A stretch of 64,000 bases of DNA. Origin: Cardiocondyla obscurior. Its lineage: Eukaryota > Arthropoda > Insecta > Hymenoptera > Formicidae. This document shows, in pieces, positions 1 through 13,566 of this stretch; within the stretch, counting starts at the first letter, position 1, and each line of letters starts with the position of its first letter. The notes beneath the pieces are model-generated. The model made no database searches. It was not told the origin of the DNA and saw only the letters and a program-made list of their open reading frames with translations. The position numbers and the translations under genes were made by a program. Location of the stretch: NCBI RefSeq assembly GCF_019399895.1, contig NC_091885.1:1648501-1712500 (forward strand). The letters are read 5' to 3'.

Positions 1-3000
1 TTTATTTTTAAGCTTCTTTGTCACCTCGTCGCGTGGTCCCCCTTTGTGATTCTTTGACGTAAACTTTTATTCCTTGGCGAGCTTCCACTTTTCTTTTTTT
101 TTTTTACTGACAGATTGGACGGAGATAAAGAGGATTCGGTCTCCCTCGTGGTTTTCTTTTATTTGAAATTTCGTTAGAAATTGGAATTCTTAAGGGGGAG
201 GAAAGAAAAAAAAAAGAAATAAAATAAAATAAAATTGGTCAGAGTTACGTAGACTCGAGAGAGTGCAAAATATATTTTCGCTAGAGTATACTTTGTAATG
301 TAACACGTTCCTTCCTGGAACTGACGCCACAACCGGAAGGTTTCTATTTGAGTCGTTGAATTTACGCGAAACTGGACACTGCTACATTTCGGGAAAGCGT
401 TTTCGGTTTGACGTGCGAGCGTTGTATGACTAGTGTATGGTTTCACCAGCGGCGGACAGGCATGATTTGCGTGTATAATAATAAGTTCATTTCCTGTGAC
501 CGATAAGAGATAGGGAGCAGATGTTTACGGAGCAGTCAGCGATTTTATTACGAGCTCGAATCGAAGGGAGAAGGCAAAGCAAGGCGTGCATGCGGGTATG
601 CGTTCTGCGATTCGCGGGGTACACGCGGGTAAAATTTAAACAAATGCGGGGCTCGAAAATTTGAAAGCTCGACGAGACAATAAGAACTGTCCGAGGTTTA
701 AATTACTAACCAAAAAAAAATATTAGCTTTAAAAAAAAAAAAGGAAAAGAAGAGAACAAATAAAATATCTACGGTAGAAAAAAAAAATCGTGGACGTCTC
801 TCGTATCTTTTTAAATAACCCGTCTTGTGCTTCTTCTTTATTAGCAGAATCCTCGAAACTCGCCGCTTCGAGATTCTGCCATGGGGAAATTACTCGCAAG
901 AAGTACGCATATCGGTGCGCAAAATGACAATTCTTAATTCAGATTACAATCACCGCGGTCGGCATTGCATTATTGCGACGCGGAGAATTTCTTAGACAGT
1001 TATTACTTTCCGGGACACGGTGATGGCGATGGCGGTCGTAACAATACGGTATCACTGCTGTTAAGATAACCGAGGACGACGCCGGTTCCCACGTAACCGC
1101 CGTTCGTGTATCGTTGCTTGAAAACCCGCCCGTGCTGCAACTTACAGGGGAGGGAGGAGGAGGAGGAGAGGGCACAGAACCCTTAACCGGCGTTTTGCGC
1201 ACGGTAGATGCCGCCGGGGACATTCAATCCGCGATCTGTCGTGTTATTACTCGCTGCGATGTCTTCCTAGGACAATGATAACGATTAGCTCGCGCGAAAT
1301 CCAGCGTGCTCGTCAAGTTCCGTTACCGATAGCCAAACGAAGTAGCGTAATGTAAAATCAATTTCGCACGTGCGTTCACGAGCCTGTTATCTCGTAATGC
1401 CTTGATTCTCACGACGTGTTGTCGTCGGCGAAGACCGCGGCGGCGGACTCGTACGGGGCGCGTTTTACGTCCGCTTCTCTCGCTCCCGCATGGGAAGTTA
1501 CATCACTCGATATTATATCTGTCTTGGCATAAAAAAAAAAAAGAAAATAAAATAAAAATATGAATCGACAATTCGCTGGTACGATCTATCATTGTATATT
1601 ACGTTTCGAAGATAACTACGAAAGATAGAGGAGATGGGCACGATTATCACGTGTATATGCTGTGCTTGCACGCGCACGTACGAACACACACGTGCGCACA
1701 CACCCGCGCGTAATCAGTTCTCGGATCGATCAATCAGTAGAGTCCTAGGGATCATGGACCGGCGAATCATCGGGACACATATCTAGCCGCGATACGGCTG
1801 TGTGTGACGCGAACCAAGCGTGGGAACTCCTTCGGGACACGCGCAGCGGTGCTCAATCCGGTCCGAATACTCGGCCGCGCACGCGGCCGGAAATTCGCAT
1901 AGCTCCCGCGCGGCGAACCCACGCGCCGTGTCGAAGTTCGCACATTAATTTCGCGATTTTCTCCGCGCGCGGCGAAGTCCTGCGGAGATTAATTAGGGCC
2001 GTGACGACGACGAGAGACCGTCCCGTTCCCGCGGCGAGAGAGATACCTCGGTCTAGACGCGGAAATTGGTAAATTACCCCGTCCGGCATAAATCAACTTT
2101 CGGACAAGAGCGGAGCAACAAGCACTTGCCGAAAGAAAATCAAAAGAGACCCGCGGTATATATTCTCACGTTTATTTAACAAAAATTTCGGTTGCATAAA
2201 CCCTTCAAAAAAATTATCCGTAAGCTCCTTGTTACAAATAAAAAAAAATTAACAAATTATTTAAAAAATAAAATAAAATAAAAAACACGTTCGTTGAAAA
2301 TTAAAAGAGAAAGAAGTGAGCGCGCTACTTTGAATGAGAATAGTATCGAGGTCCTTAACGCGGCTCGGTAGGAAATCGCGGCGGGGATGATGGGTCAATG
2401 TTTCGTGGAATGCGGGGAAATAATGGAGGTCAAGCTTCCTCGGGTCCATACTTGCCGCTGACAGCCGCCGACGAGATGAGAGGTGGCGATGGGCTAGTCG
2501 GAGGAGGCCGGACGTCGTAGGTATGTCTTCGCCTCCTTCTCCTTTCCTTTCTCCCCCGTTCTCTTTCGCTCTCGCTTTATTTGGCGAGTTTTTGCCGTGT
2601 TTTATGAGCGGCTTAGCGGCGCTTTTTATAGCCGCCTCTCTCGCTTCACAATGCGCCATCACAGTGAGTTTTTACAAACGTTCTTGTAGTATCTAGGCAG
2701 CGGTGTGTATCGGACGTGTGGGTATTTTACATACGCGCCATTATATAATGAGCAAACGTGTGCAGGCCGGTTGAAGCCTTTTCCGACGCGTCGTCAGGTG
2801 AATTCGCTCGTCCTTCGTTCTTTTGGCACGTGGTATCTAAACGAGTGATAGAAAAAAAAAGAAAAAAAAAAATATCGACTCTCGACACGTCTTATTATAG
2901 AATAACTATAACTTGAAGAAAAAGTTGGTGCTGTAACGAAATATTTCTGAGCCGAAGGAAAAGACATACGATTCTGTAAGCCTTCTTTCGAAATACAAAG

Positions 3001-3103
3001 TCACGAGATTATAATATAAAATAAGAATTTTTTTTATAAATTAAATTTCTTTTATTTTCGTTAATATATTAGCATTCTTTTACTATGCTAAAAAAAAAAA
3101 TAT
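1..3103. other. Gene-free stretch, no recognisable gene
   Basis: I see no protein-like reading frame, tRNA or known microRNA here. Open frames are short and lie in CpG-rich blocks (about 930-1,500 and 1,780-2,080) that stay open in several frames on both strands. The rest is A/T-rich with short homopolymers. An exon, enhancer or lineage-specific RNA could be missed by eye. Confidence 0.6.
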
Positions 3104-3355
3104 GAAAGTCTTTGAAGGAAATAAGAAATGCATTTTATGATCAGAATATTTAATTTTCCATGAAACTGTAATACGCGTTGCGTTTTTATGTTTTAATTAT
3201 CAAATATTTAATGCTTAAAAAAAAATAAAAATAAGAAAGTCTTTGAAGGAAATAAGAAATGCATTTTATGATCAGAATATTTAATTTTCCAGGAAACTTA
3301 AATACGCGTTGCGTTTTTATGTTTCAATTATCAAATTATTAATGTTTAAAAAAAA
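3104..3355. repeat. Tandem duplication, about 131-bp period, two copies
   Basis: Two head-to-tail copies begin with GAAAGTCTTTGAAGG at 3,104 and at 3,235. They share most of about 115 bases, including a TACGCGTTGCGTTTTTATGT block, and each ends in an A-rich tract. They differ by a handful of substitutions, so the duplication is fairly recent. No coding frame crosses the unit. The poly-A boundaries suggest slippage or unequal exchange; I see no terminal inverted repeats. Confidence 0.92.
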
Positions 3356-6300
3356 TATATATATGTCTGATTTAAATATCCTTCTTTAATTAATATTTTC
3401 CCCGATTGGAAAGATTCTAGGATATCAGATACAGGTTAATCAAGAACACTGATCTCGGTTGTAATAATTTATTTTTTGATTGGTTTAATTAGATGTAGAA
3501 AATACAGGCAGCTATCGTGTGTAATAAAATACATAGAATATTAGAATTATATATAAAGTTATTCAAATGTTACCACCTATCTTTGTAATATTGTAATAGA
3601 TGCCATCGAGAGTCATTAAGTAATAAGTTGTATTCAGTAAATGACGAGTAATCAAATCGGGCACACCTTTCTCCGACACGCTCGAGAGAGTTTAGTTGGT
3701 TTCCGCAATGTAGAACGCAATTCACGCATTTTACATTTTTCTGTACGTATGCGAGATTTATTTATCCTGCTGTAGGCATGTATATTTTTACAGGCGAGCG
3801 TGTGCGTGCATCCGTGTACGTGTATCTCTCTTTTTCACCGTTTCTCTCTCTCTCTCGTTCTCTCTTTCGTTTTCTCTTCATTCAGATGCTCGCCATGAAT
3901 GAACCACAGACTCTTCGTTCACGCTATATAGTAGACGCTTTTTCCCACACTTTAATACCACAATGGTCGTCCTTCGAAGATCGAGACCGCCTTGCCAATC
4001 TTTCTTGCTAGCAAAATCGCTCGTAAACTTAGAATTATTGTAGAGTACGGGTATAAAAAGGTACCGTCTTAATGGCATTACGCGGAAGTGTAGCGAACAT
4101 TTAATTATAAATTAATAAACGTATAAATCAACGTAAAAAGGCAAAACATTTTTTAGGGAAATGTAAAAAAATTACGCTATTTTTATTTTGCATATTAGTT
4201 CCTGTAAATAATAATTAATTGAATTAAATGTTTGGCTAAAATCAGAATTTTTAATAATTATATTTTGTTATATGCGATTATTGTGCGCGGTTGCCTGAGA
4301 AAACTGAAGCTGTTTAATAATCGATAAGAGGGAGTTTATTTGTTTCCATTTTATCGTATTTTTTTTTAACGATTTTTTTATAACCCGTAAAGTACATAAA
4401 GGCGATTATCCGACCACAAAACATGATTAGGTGGTGTGAAACGCACTAAAATTGTGTTCGCCAATAATTCCGTTGACTGTCGACACGTGGTTAACCACGC
4501 ATAACCGTGGGATGGAAAAGCCGTGTTTGCTTATATCCCTTTTTAAATTAATAATCCCGCGGCGCATACGAACGGCGAGTGAAAAGACAAAATGCGTGCA
4601 AAACGCAAGAATTTGTATTTAATTTTATTTATAACACTTGCAAAAATTTCATTTTTAACTCGTAACAATTTCACGTTAAAAAAGAAGATGCAGATAATTG
4701 TTAATCTCGCGTGTTTACTTTCCGTTGCAAAATGTAAACGGTTAATTGATTATTTTTAATTAATTTAATCAACTGCGCGATTAAATTAATTGGCGCTACT
4801 TTCTTTCTTATTTTTTTTCTTTTTTTTTTTTAACAATGTCGAAACCAAGCCGCTTACTAATCACGCGCCTAAAAATCTCCGCACACGCGCGTTCTATTTC
4901 CGGTCATTTCTCGTTGCCAAATGCGTCGCAAATGACGTCATAAAGCTTTACGTTACCTTCGAAGAACGGGCCCGTACTTTTTGTGAACGGTCCTTAGTTC
5001 TAGACGCGTGCTTCGGATACGGGATATAAATTATACCGGATCGAGTCGCGACGTTTTCAAATAAATAGACGTCGAATTATTATTTTTTTACTTTCAAGTA
5101 GGTAATCTTAGAGAGAGAAGAGAAACACGTCTCTCGTTTCAAGTACGATGCGCGTATGCGAACCGTGCGATGCACACCACGCGTAGCTTTGCGACGATAT
5201 TTGAGGAACCGAAAGGGGGTTGGCCGGAAGAGATCGAGACAGTTTTAAAGTCCGCGCCGCGCCGCCTATATTAGAGTGGTGAATTAATTAGGGCGCGTTA
5301 CCCGTGCGTTCAATGTTGACTCCCGCCAATCTCTCTCCGTAATCCTTTCCGGTTCGCCTACGAAACGCTGATAATTCGAAAGGCACAGCGCTGTTAGAAG
5401 ATGAACAAGAACCGAAGTTCACCGCGGCGATAAAGCGACGCCGCTGAAAAAGTTTGTTTCGCGTCGATTGTAATTTTTAAATTCAGCTTAAGCCGTTTTA
5501 TAAATACACATTGGGCGCGCCGCGGGATTCATTTTATTCGCGATAACGGAATTAAAAATCGTGATACCGATAGCTCGCTCGACCGGGCCCGCGCTCGGTT
5601 CCGATCGTCGGGTTGCTGTTATCTAGCGAAGGCACAACATCGAATAACCGATAAAACGTTTGCGTCATAACGCCACCTGCGCCAAGCATGCACAGCCTGT
5701 TGCGTAAATACACGAGCGTTGCGTGTGCCGCGCGTACGTGTGTGTAGGTACGTACGTCGAATATATGGAATTTGTCGTAAATTCGCGTACGTCGCCACTC
5801 GACGGGGCGGCACGAGAGGCCGGGCGTTATTGCGTAACGTCGGATGCGAACGTGGATGTTCACTTTGCCGCCCATAGACACCGAGATTCGAAAACGTTCT
5901 CAGGACCGTGTCGAATATCGTTTAAGAGCTTTTCTTTGATATGCTGCTTGAAAAGAAATTTCAAGCCGATCGAAGATTTATTATCGATCGGGGACCGGAA
6001 TCGAGAACTCGGTGAGACTCTTCAAAACTCTGTGCAAACGTTCTTAATTAACGTTGGAGGAAGGTTTACCTCCGCCGGAGCGGTTTTCAGGCATAATGAT
6101 ATACAGGTAACTCGCTCGCGCTCACGTCGCGCAGGGGATATTTAAACGAAATATTATCTTATCCTATTTTTATCTCGATATTTGAAAAGACGAAGTCTCC
6201 ACGGGTCTGCCCTCCTTTTATTTTCGTACGTTCGTATCGCGCACATTTATGCCATGCGAGTATTTTACTGAGATTTTTTTTTGTTTCTATTTTTTTTTTT

Positions 6301-6940
6301 TTTTCTATTTCTTTTTTAATACTTGAGAAATATTTTTCGACTTGCTGTATATGACGTTTGTATTATATTCTTACTGCAATATGCAAATAACACGCTTATT
6401 ACAAAGTCAAACTTTTTAAAATCGGAGCTTACAAAAGATCGATAGAGCGAGCTTATCGGCCGCTTTTAAGAGAAGAAATAATCCGCTGGAAGTACAATGC
6501 TCGCAGCATCCGCCGCGCACTCGCGATGTACCTATTAATAGAAAGAGTAACGTGTTATCTTGCTCGGGCAAAACGTGTACGTTTCCCCGTGCCACGCTTA
6601 GTCGCGTAAGAAGACTGAATTTGTCGCTTGCGCGCGTGTATCGTTGAAATTAAAGCCACGAGTTACGCACGTTTTGCGATCGCGATAACGCACAATCGTC
6701 GTCTGCGAAGTCAAAAAAAAAAAGGGAAAAAAAAAAAAAAAAATTTGCTTATCTGAGGCGCCGGAGATCGAAACACCGGACGGCGATCGTTTCGCGGTTG
6801 TTGATTTCGTAATCTCGTATCAGTTGTCAGATTGCTTTGCCGCCCGCGCCGGCACGCCACGTCGCCCGGAGGCTTCATCCTTCCTCCCCGTATCCCGTCT
6901 CTCAATGGAGGCGTCGGAATTCTTATCGGTCGCTGGCGAA
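3356..6940. other. Gene-free stretch, A/T-rich then CpG-rich
   Basis: No gene is recognisable. A perfect cAMP-response-type octamer TGACGTCA lies at 4,933-4,940. A plus-strand open frame of about 140 codons at 5,723-6,145 ends beside a donor-like ATACAG/GTAACT near 6,108, but its composition is not protein-like and no acceptor is visible. Confidence 0.55.
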
Positions 6941-6952
6941 CGCCGTAATATT

Positions 6953-7032
6953 ACGTCACACACGGTGGCCACCGCCGCAAATCCGTTGACCATCCGCCGG
7001 CTATAAATACATACCCCCCTCGGTCCGCCGAT
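6953..7032 (+). promoter_or_regulatory. Candidate TATA promoter
   Basis: A good TATA box, TATAAATA, lies at 7,002-7,009, about 45 bases after a CRE-like TTACGTCA. Initiation would fall near 7,032 in CpG-rich sequence. A donor-like CTCG/GTGAGT at 8,390/8,391 could end a first exon. No downstream protein is recognisable, so any product is probably non-coding. Confidence 0.3.
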
Positions 7033-7039
7033 GGCGCAT

Positions 7040-9700
7040 AATTGCGCCGCGCGACGGCGTGCCGCGGAATATTTCGTGACGCGGAATAAACGAAATTATG
7101 ACGGATGAAATTATGAATCCGAAAGGCGGAAGATCGGCCGCCTCGGGCGTTATCTACGGCGGATTATCTATCATTTTTTTTTTTTCTGCGGCTGATTTCT
7201 TGGTATTTCGTTTCTTCGACGCCACGTCATTACGTTCCACAATTAGCCCGTCGATTAATCAGAAGAAAGTCTCCATCGACGTGTCAGAAAATCGTTACAG
7301 AATTTTATTGTTAGAATCTGGGAAAATGTAGGCTGCGGCGATGGTCCTGCACGTTTGCCGTCGGGTCGGTATCTCCTTCGTAAGCGGCCGACGATTCTTC
7401 GACGGCGAATCGTTATCGCGCCGCGGTGAGCGTCGCGGGTATGGCTATCGCACGTACGACTTTGTGTCGCCTACGCGTTAACGCGCTCAGGGGCGCTCTT
7501 TAAACGGCATGCATCGCGCGCGTGTTCTCCATTCGCGTTCACCAGACCGAGCTTCATTCACGTGCCGCGTCGTCGGGAGAGCCGGGACCGGATGTCGCGC
7601 GTCACGACTCGATATCCCGGGCGGCGGTTTTCGATCGCGAGGAAGGTCAACGCCGGGTTAACGCCGAGCTGCGTTCCTCGGGCACGTGACCGTGGAATAA
7701 TCGCAGGAAAGAAGAAAGGGGGAGAAAAAAAGAAACGAGAGTAAGAGTGAGAGAAAATACGCCTCGGTCGCCTAATTATCGCGTTGCGTGAGTACGCGCG
7801 TACTCGAGCGTTATGGCGCTTAAAATAATAATAATAATAGATGTACGATAACGCTGAAATGAGAACGCAAGTTTCGCGGTATAACGGAGCCTTCGGCGGT
7901 AGCGTGATTTAAGTTTCACCCCGGGGAGATTGCTACGCCGAATTTGCATGACTTCCCCCCCGGCATCGACGTGTCGCGGATTATTTTCAAGTAATTTCTG
8001 TGCCGCTCGAACGAGAGCGTACAAAACGTGATTATCAAATGAATGACGAAACGGATCGAGTACGAGCCAGCGAGCACCGACTAAGTCGCCGGGTAAGGAG
8101 AACAGCTTCCGCTTTCTCCGCGGAACGGTTACGTTCATACGCACTCGCGATCACGAATTCCGCAAATATTTTAACGATATTTCCCCCGTTTAATTTCGCT
8201 CGAGTAAACTTTGCTCAAACAAACGCGCTTTAATTAAAATCGGCGCGGCCGGGGAGCGGAAAATCGCGGATTCCTTCGAGCACGTTCCCTTTTTTTTTTT
8301 GTTTTTTTTTCCGTTCACCGCCTCAATTATCTTTTCAACGCACTCGTCGTTGTCCGTAAGGTGAAATTCCGTTTGCGTGCGCGCGGCTCGGTGAGTAGCC
8401 TACTATCAGAAACGTTCGCCGTGCGTATCCGCCCACTCGCTGCGCCGCCACACACGTTGTCGCCGTCACCGCCGCAAGCTGCCTGCATAGTCGAAGTCCA
8501 CGAACCGCGATGAAAACCTATTAAAATACGATCGCGCGGCCCTTACTCGCGCCGACGATCGCCCTCTCAATCAATCGGGCGACGGAGCTTTAAAAAAAAT
8601 TGCCGCCGGTCCCGAAAGACCGCCTCGCGAAAAATCCGCTCCGTGAAATCCGCCCGCCGTCTACGCGTACGGCGCGACACGAAACCTTAAACGGCGCCAG
8701 TCGTCTATGGCGTTTTTCGTTACGTAAATGGGCGAGAGATAAGATAAGATAACGCGAATCGTAAGACGTGGATTTCGATGCACGACTTTTAGAGAGTCGG
8801 CACGTTGCGTTTCCTCGAGTACCAAAGTACACGCTCGCAAGGGTCACACTCCGCGTGTGGACGTGGCTTAATGCAACTGCGCAACTACAGAGGCTAGAGG
8901 CTAATAGCGCGCTTGTAAGCGAAGGTTGTGACGCTAGAGCGAAGACACGGGAATACGTTATTTCATTGCGGACTCGCAGATACTCCTCACGCATCCTCTC
9001 TAGCGCCGCACAAGTGCCGCACCGCCACTGAAAATAGAATCGCCTTGCGAAACGTTCTTTCGAACCGTTCTCTCGTCTACGTCCGCGCGGCGTCCTACTC
9101 GCGTCTGGTTAGGTACATTGTCCGCAATTGCATCGCACGCGTGTAAACACGCCCAGGACGCTAGGCATCTCACGCGATCGCCTTCGCCTTCGATACGAAG
9201 CTTTATCTAACGATACTCGTTCGCATTTTTTTTCACGTCTCTCTGTATTTCTTCGATATTTATTCAACCAACCGCCCGGGGTAATCGCATTTGCGCAAAT
9301 ACCGAGCGTAATCGCGGCGTACCTTTCGACCGCGTACATATCGCGTAATTAACCGGCTCGCAAAGTCTTTCCGAAATTATATCGCGACGTGTGCATGCAA
9401 ATCGATCGTCCACGTGCGCTGTATTTACCTCGCGGTATTTTTAGTATTGCGCTCGTGTCACCGGGAAACGTAAACGGCCCGCATAATTCCTCGATTCATT
9501 TATTCAACAAATTCGTAGCTCGAACGAAAGAAAGAAAGGAAAAAAAAAAAGAAACGGCCGTATTACGCACGGCGATCTTTTATCGCCGCGACGCCTGTCT
9601 GGCTGTTTCTGCGCGTGCAGAACCAACCGCCCGCTGTCGCACCGAAGCGAGAAAGAATGACGGAGACGGAGTGGCCGTTCGCAATAATGAATGGATTAAA
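7040..9700. other. Gene-free CpG-rich stretch
   Basis: No protein-like frame, tRNA or recognised small RNA. Overlapping open frames on both strands near 8,590-9,350 reflect CpG-rich sequence with few stop codons. The only splice-like signal noted is the donor-type site at 8,391. Confidence 0.5.
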
Positions 9701-9705
9701 CAGCG

Positions 9706-9760
9706 TGACGTCACAGGATGGATTATATAAACGGTGGCGCGCGTGACATCGGACGTAGGA
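9706..9760 (+). promoter_or_regulatory. Candidate core promoter: CRE plus TATA box
   Basis: A perfect palindromic CRE octamer, TGACGTCA, occupies 9,706-9,713 and a consensus TATATAAA occupies 9,724-9,731, ten bases further on. Initiation would be expected near 9,754-9,760. This is the best core-promoter arrangement in the desert. It lies about 330 bases upstream of the well-formed plus-strand exon at 10,094-10,178 and about 16 kb upstream of bantam. A role as a distal pri-bantam promoter is inference. Confidence 0.4.
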
Positions 9761-10093
9761 AGGAAGTTCGCTTCCTTTCGTACCTACAAGGTATTCCGTT
9801 CGTGCTGCGCCGCGCAAGTGTGTACGCCGTTGCGTGCGTGCGTGCGTGTGCGTATGCGCGCCGCGCGGTTCTGTACGCGAAACCGTTTCGTAGTCGGAGG
9901 GGTCGGTCATTTGAAAGCGGACGAGCTCGGTTAGAATCCTAATGACGACAGTGCCGCCTCTTTTCATCTCCTCTTCGACACGGTACCCCCGGCCTGTCCC
10001 CCGGTCTGCGCAGCGTGCAACGTGAAATTATCGTTCGCCCATCCGCAATAATTCGTACGCTTTATTAATTGTTGATTTTACGTCTGGTTACAG

Positions 10094-10178
10094 GTCTGCG
10101 TGCGACGTGTGTGCCGCTGCTCGCTGGCGTTGCTGCTGTATCCCGTGCGAACCCGGCCCCGGTTTCGAGAACGAGAAG
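10094..10178 (+). ncRNA. Candidate internal exon, probably non-coding
   Basis: A T-rich tract and GGTTACAG acceptor precede 10,094, and a strong GAGAAG/GTAAGT donor follows 10,178, defining an 85-base exon. All three plus frames are open, one of them cysteine-rich, so coding cannot be excluded. There is no start codon, no recognised domain and no partner coding exon. It fits downstream of the CRE/TATA promoter at 9.7 kb. Either a 5' non-coding exon of the bantam host transcript or an independent lncRNA would fit. Confidence 0.42.
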
Positions 10179-13100
10179 GTAAGTCCTTCCCTCTGTGCTT
10201 CCGTATAATTATACGAACGACTTTCGTAGGCAAAAACACGTTCCACGCGCGTGGTCCGTGAATCACGCCTTGGAAACTTCCGTTAGTTCCGGGCAATGGG
10301 ATCGCAGCGAGATAATTTTACGCTTTTTACTACGATATTATCGAGCGCAGGCCGTTGCCTAAGACGCGGACCGGCTTCTTTTGCGCCCGGATTGATCGGA
10401 AATTAATATAATAATTTTCTGATACTCGCCGTTCGTACGACCATTAATAACGTACCTATATAAATTACGTGGCCATTGGTCGCGATTTGTCATCGATAAT
10501 ACGATTTCACGAAATTATAATAACAGCTTGGTATTATGATCTTATAAATTTATTTTCGCAATTCAAATTTTATATACAACTGCGTTCTAAAAAGAAATAA
10601 AATAAAATAAAGAAAAATTAATTTTTTAAAAGAGAAAAAATTCTCTCGGTGATATTATATTTTAAATAATTAATTGAATTACTCCGTGCTAGTAGCTTCG
10701 TCTCACTTTTGGGTTATCCCGTCGCCTTCATTTCGCACAAATTCTCAACAGCTTGCTCGTCGCTGCATTGATATTATTGAGTACGCACGTATCGTCTCGT
10801 CATACGGCGTTATACTTAAAGTTCCGCACCGACAGGAAGATATTATCATAACCATCCCCGCCTCGATATGCAGATATATTTGGACGGCGCTACGCGCCCG
10901 TGACGGCAGGCGACTCTAATTTATCGTTCCGACTAAGTTCGTTGAGGTATCGAAACGGAAGTCGAGCGGTCCCCAAACCTTCCCGATCTTCGCGCGCGGC
11001 GTGACCGCTTTGCGTAATTCACGATCCCCCGTCGCGGTCATCCGTTCCATTTCTTCGAAGTCCTCGCTGGGCCTCCTCGCGCCGATTATTAGCTCGTAGT
11101 CTGGGAGCCGTCTGCGGGTCGACGTCCCGGCGTCCCGGAATAGACGCATCCCGCGCCGCGCCGATGCTTGTTACACTCTGTCACCAACGAAAACGGACGG
11201 CGCCGCTAGATCTCGCGATTTCCGGGCCACTTGCGCGCGACGGAAAAATAAAAATTAAAAAAAAAAAGAGAAGATCGAAGCGATTAACTCCGTTGATTCC
11301 GGCGGCGATTATTTATTCTATCAGAAAGCACGCGCGGAAAAAAATAATTAAGATACATGTACCTGAGACACAATCTAGGCGAACGTACACGTTTTCTCTT
11401 CGTTCAATCGGGCTGAAGACGAAAGGTTTGAAAAAGAAAATCTATTCCTGTACGAGTCGTTTGATTTTCTTTACGGAATATTTATATTTCCGTTGTATTA
11501 AAAGACTAACGATCGTTGAAAATCTTGACCCACGGTACCCACCTTGATCGTCGGCATTTATCTCGGATCTCGAGCGGTCGTCTCAGCCGCGCTCACCCCG
11601 TCTCCTTTCCTATCGCTCGGTAATACGTCACGATGATCACCCCGGAGACCGGTTAACAGTCATCCTTCTCGAAGGGCAGGTGCGTAGGTACGCGCTGCTT
11701 TTGTATGCAAGGGAAAAGGGCAGCTGCTTGTTCCTAGACACAAGACAGGAGGCGAAGGGCAAGTAAGCGGTGGAAGAAGGCGAGGAGAGGGAGGAGGCGG
11801 TGGAAGACGAAAGGGCGAGAAAGAGAGATGGCTCGTCGCGCTAAGGTAAACGATATAATGGGGACGTAACAGTGGGTCCTTTTCAGTGGCAGATGTCCTG
11901 GCCGAGACACGTGCCTCGCGACGTCCCCTTTTTTTTTTTTTCGGGGGCCCCATCGCGCTCCCTTGCCCTCCCCCTTCTTCTTTCTCCGCGCTCGAGGAGG
12001 AACGAGAGCGGAAAACCCCCAAAAATAAAGGGGGTCCTCCGTGCAATAAGGGCCGCGCGCTCGCGTCCTACGTCGCGCTACTTCCTTTCTTCCGTTCTTT
12101 CTTTCCGCCCGTGCCTCTTTTTTTTCTTTTTCTTTTTTTTTTTTTTTTTTTTTTTTTTCTTCTAAGCTGGGAGGGACAAGCTGTTTGGCACCAGCTGCTC
12201 TCGTTATACTGCGGATTTCGCACCGGCATAACGGCGTGTTCGTTGCTCCGCGCCCTATTTGCGCGAAGATTTGAAACCCTCGCGCCGACTTTCACCGGCA
12301 GTTCTTTTTTTTTTTTTTTTAGCGCTCGCCACGAGTCTCAGCGCAGCAATTAAAGAGATTTCTTACTTCTAATTGGGGAAAAATGGTAACGGATAAACAA
12401 CAATTTACTTTTTAGCGAACTCTGGTAAAATACTGGTTAGAGCTACTCGACATTATTCGCACGCGGATGTGCACGTGGAGATATATCTCGGTGGCCGCAA
12501 TTGTTATAGGTACCGTGTACGCGATTGAATCCGAGATCTTTATAAATCGCGCCGTTCGGTCCGGCATGGATAGCATCTGCGCGTCTCGATTTCTCAAATG
12601 TCACGTCGATTCGTTTGCGGATCTCGTATCCCAGATCGCCCAACAAAGTGACCGTCGGCGAGAAGATGCCGAATATATTCGCGCGGACAAAGGGAATTTG
12701 AGGCAGGTTGGTGCCGGTCGTGGCCGAATAAGCCTCGAGCAAACGCGGTACGTATCGTCGTGCCAAATTCTTTCAAAAGGCAAACATTTGGCGGATTTGC
12801 CGCATTGAACGTTTCGCGGAAAGCTCGTCTTTTCTGAGCCGCCGGCTTAAAACCGGTCCGAGTGAAAAATACTTCTAACAAGTTTTCTAACAGAAGCACA
12901 CGCCACGGGATATTCCTCATGAAAGTGTGAAACGACGCTACAATAAACTGTGGTCGCGAAACTACCTCCTATCTCTTCGAGCACGTTAACTCACACACAA
13001 AAAAAAGAAAAAAAAAAAATAACAAAAATAAAATAGAGTTTATTAGGTACGTGAGCTTTTGTTCTACTTTACCTCATAGTCGCCAGTAATTATTCTCGAG

Positions 13101-13360
13101 GGAAGGAGATGAAAAAAAAAAGAAAAGAAAAAACTTAACAAAATACAACTGCATTAACGACATATCATTTCCACGCGGAGACCGTAACGTTGAAATTAAA
13201 ACTCGCGGAAACTAGTCCCGGCTTCCGATTTGACCGACGCGCGGCGGCACCTATTCGCCTTGCCCTCGTTCGCGCGACTTCTCGCCGCTCACAAAAGCCC
13301 ATTACAATATCTCTTACGTTTCAGCCTTCAATGAGCTCCAATTCAGTTCCCGCGTACGTT
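10179..13360. other. Gene-free stretch with long homopolymers
   Basis: No gene is recognisable. The stretch holds a run of about 26 T at 12,133-12,158, other T and A runs, and CpG-rich blocks open on both strands at about 11,660-12,350 and 12,410-12,920. No frame shows a conserved domain. Confidence 0.55.
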
Positions 13361-13366
13361 TGCACG

Positions 13367-13400
13367 TATAAAAGCGAGCTTTACGCCGGGCGTCCGTCTG
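13367..13400 (+). promoter_or_regulatory. Candidate TATA promoter
   Basis: A consensus TATAAAAG at 13,367-13,374 sits in GC-rich flanks, with initiation expected near 13,397. A donor-like GTGAGT at about 13,766 could close a first exon of roughly 370 bases. The long open frame across it is arginine/alanine-rich and CpG-driven, so I do not call a protein. Confidence 0.28.
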
Positions 13401-13566
13401 AGAGCCGCTGCGCCGCCGTGCGACTTTTTGAGTCGCTTTGCTCTCACGCCGGGACTACGTTATACACCGTATGTACGCGTATTAACGTGCACACGCGCGC
13501 GTGTATCCACGCACCGCCGCTGATGCACCGGCAGGCGGCGGCTACGCACGTACACCTACGTCGGCG

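Noticed and set aside
12121..12165. Long poly-T as the tail of a minus-strand retrotransposon
   Set aside because: No reverse-transcriptase or SINE-like sequence and no target-site duplication beside it; such homopolymers occur throughout the window.
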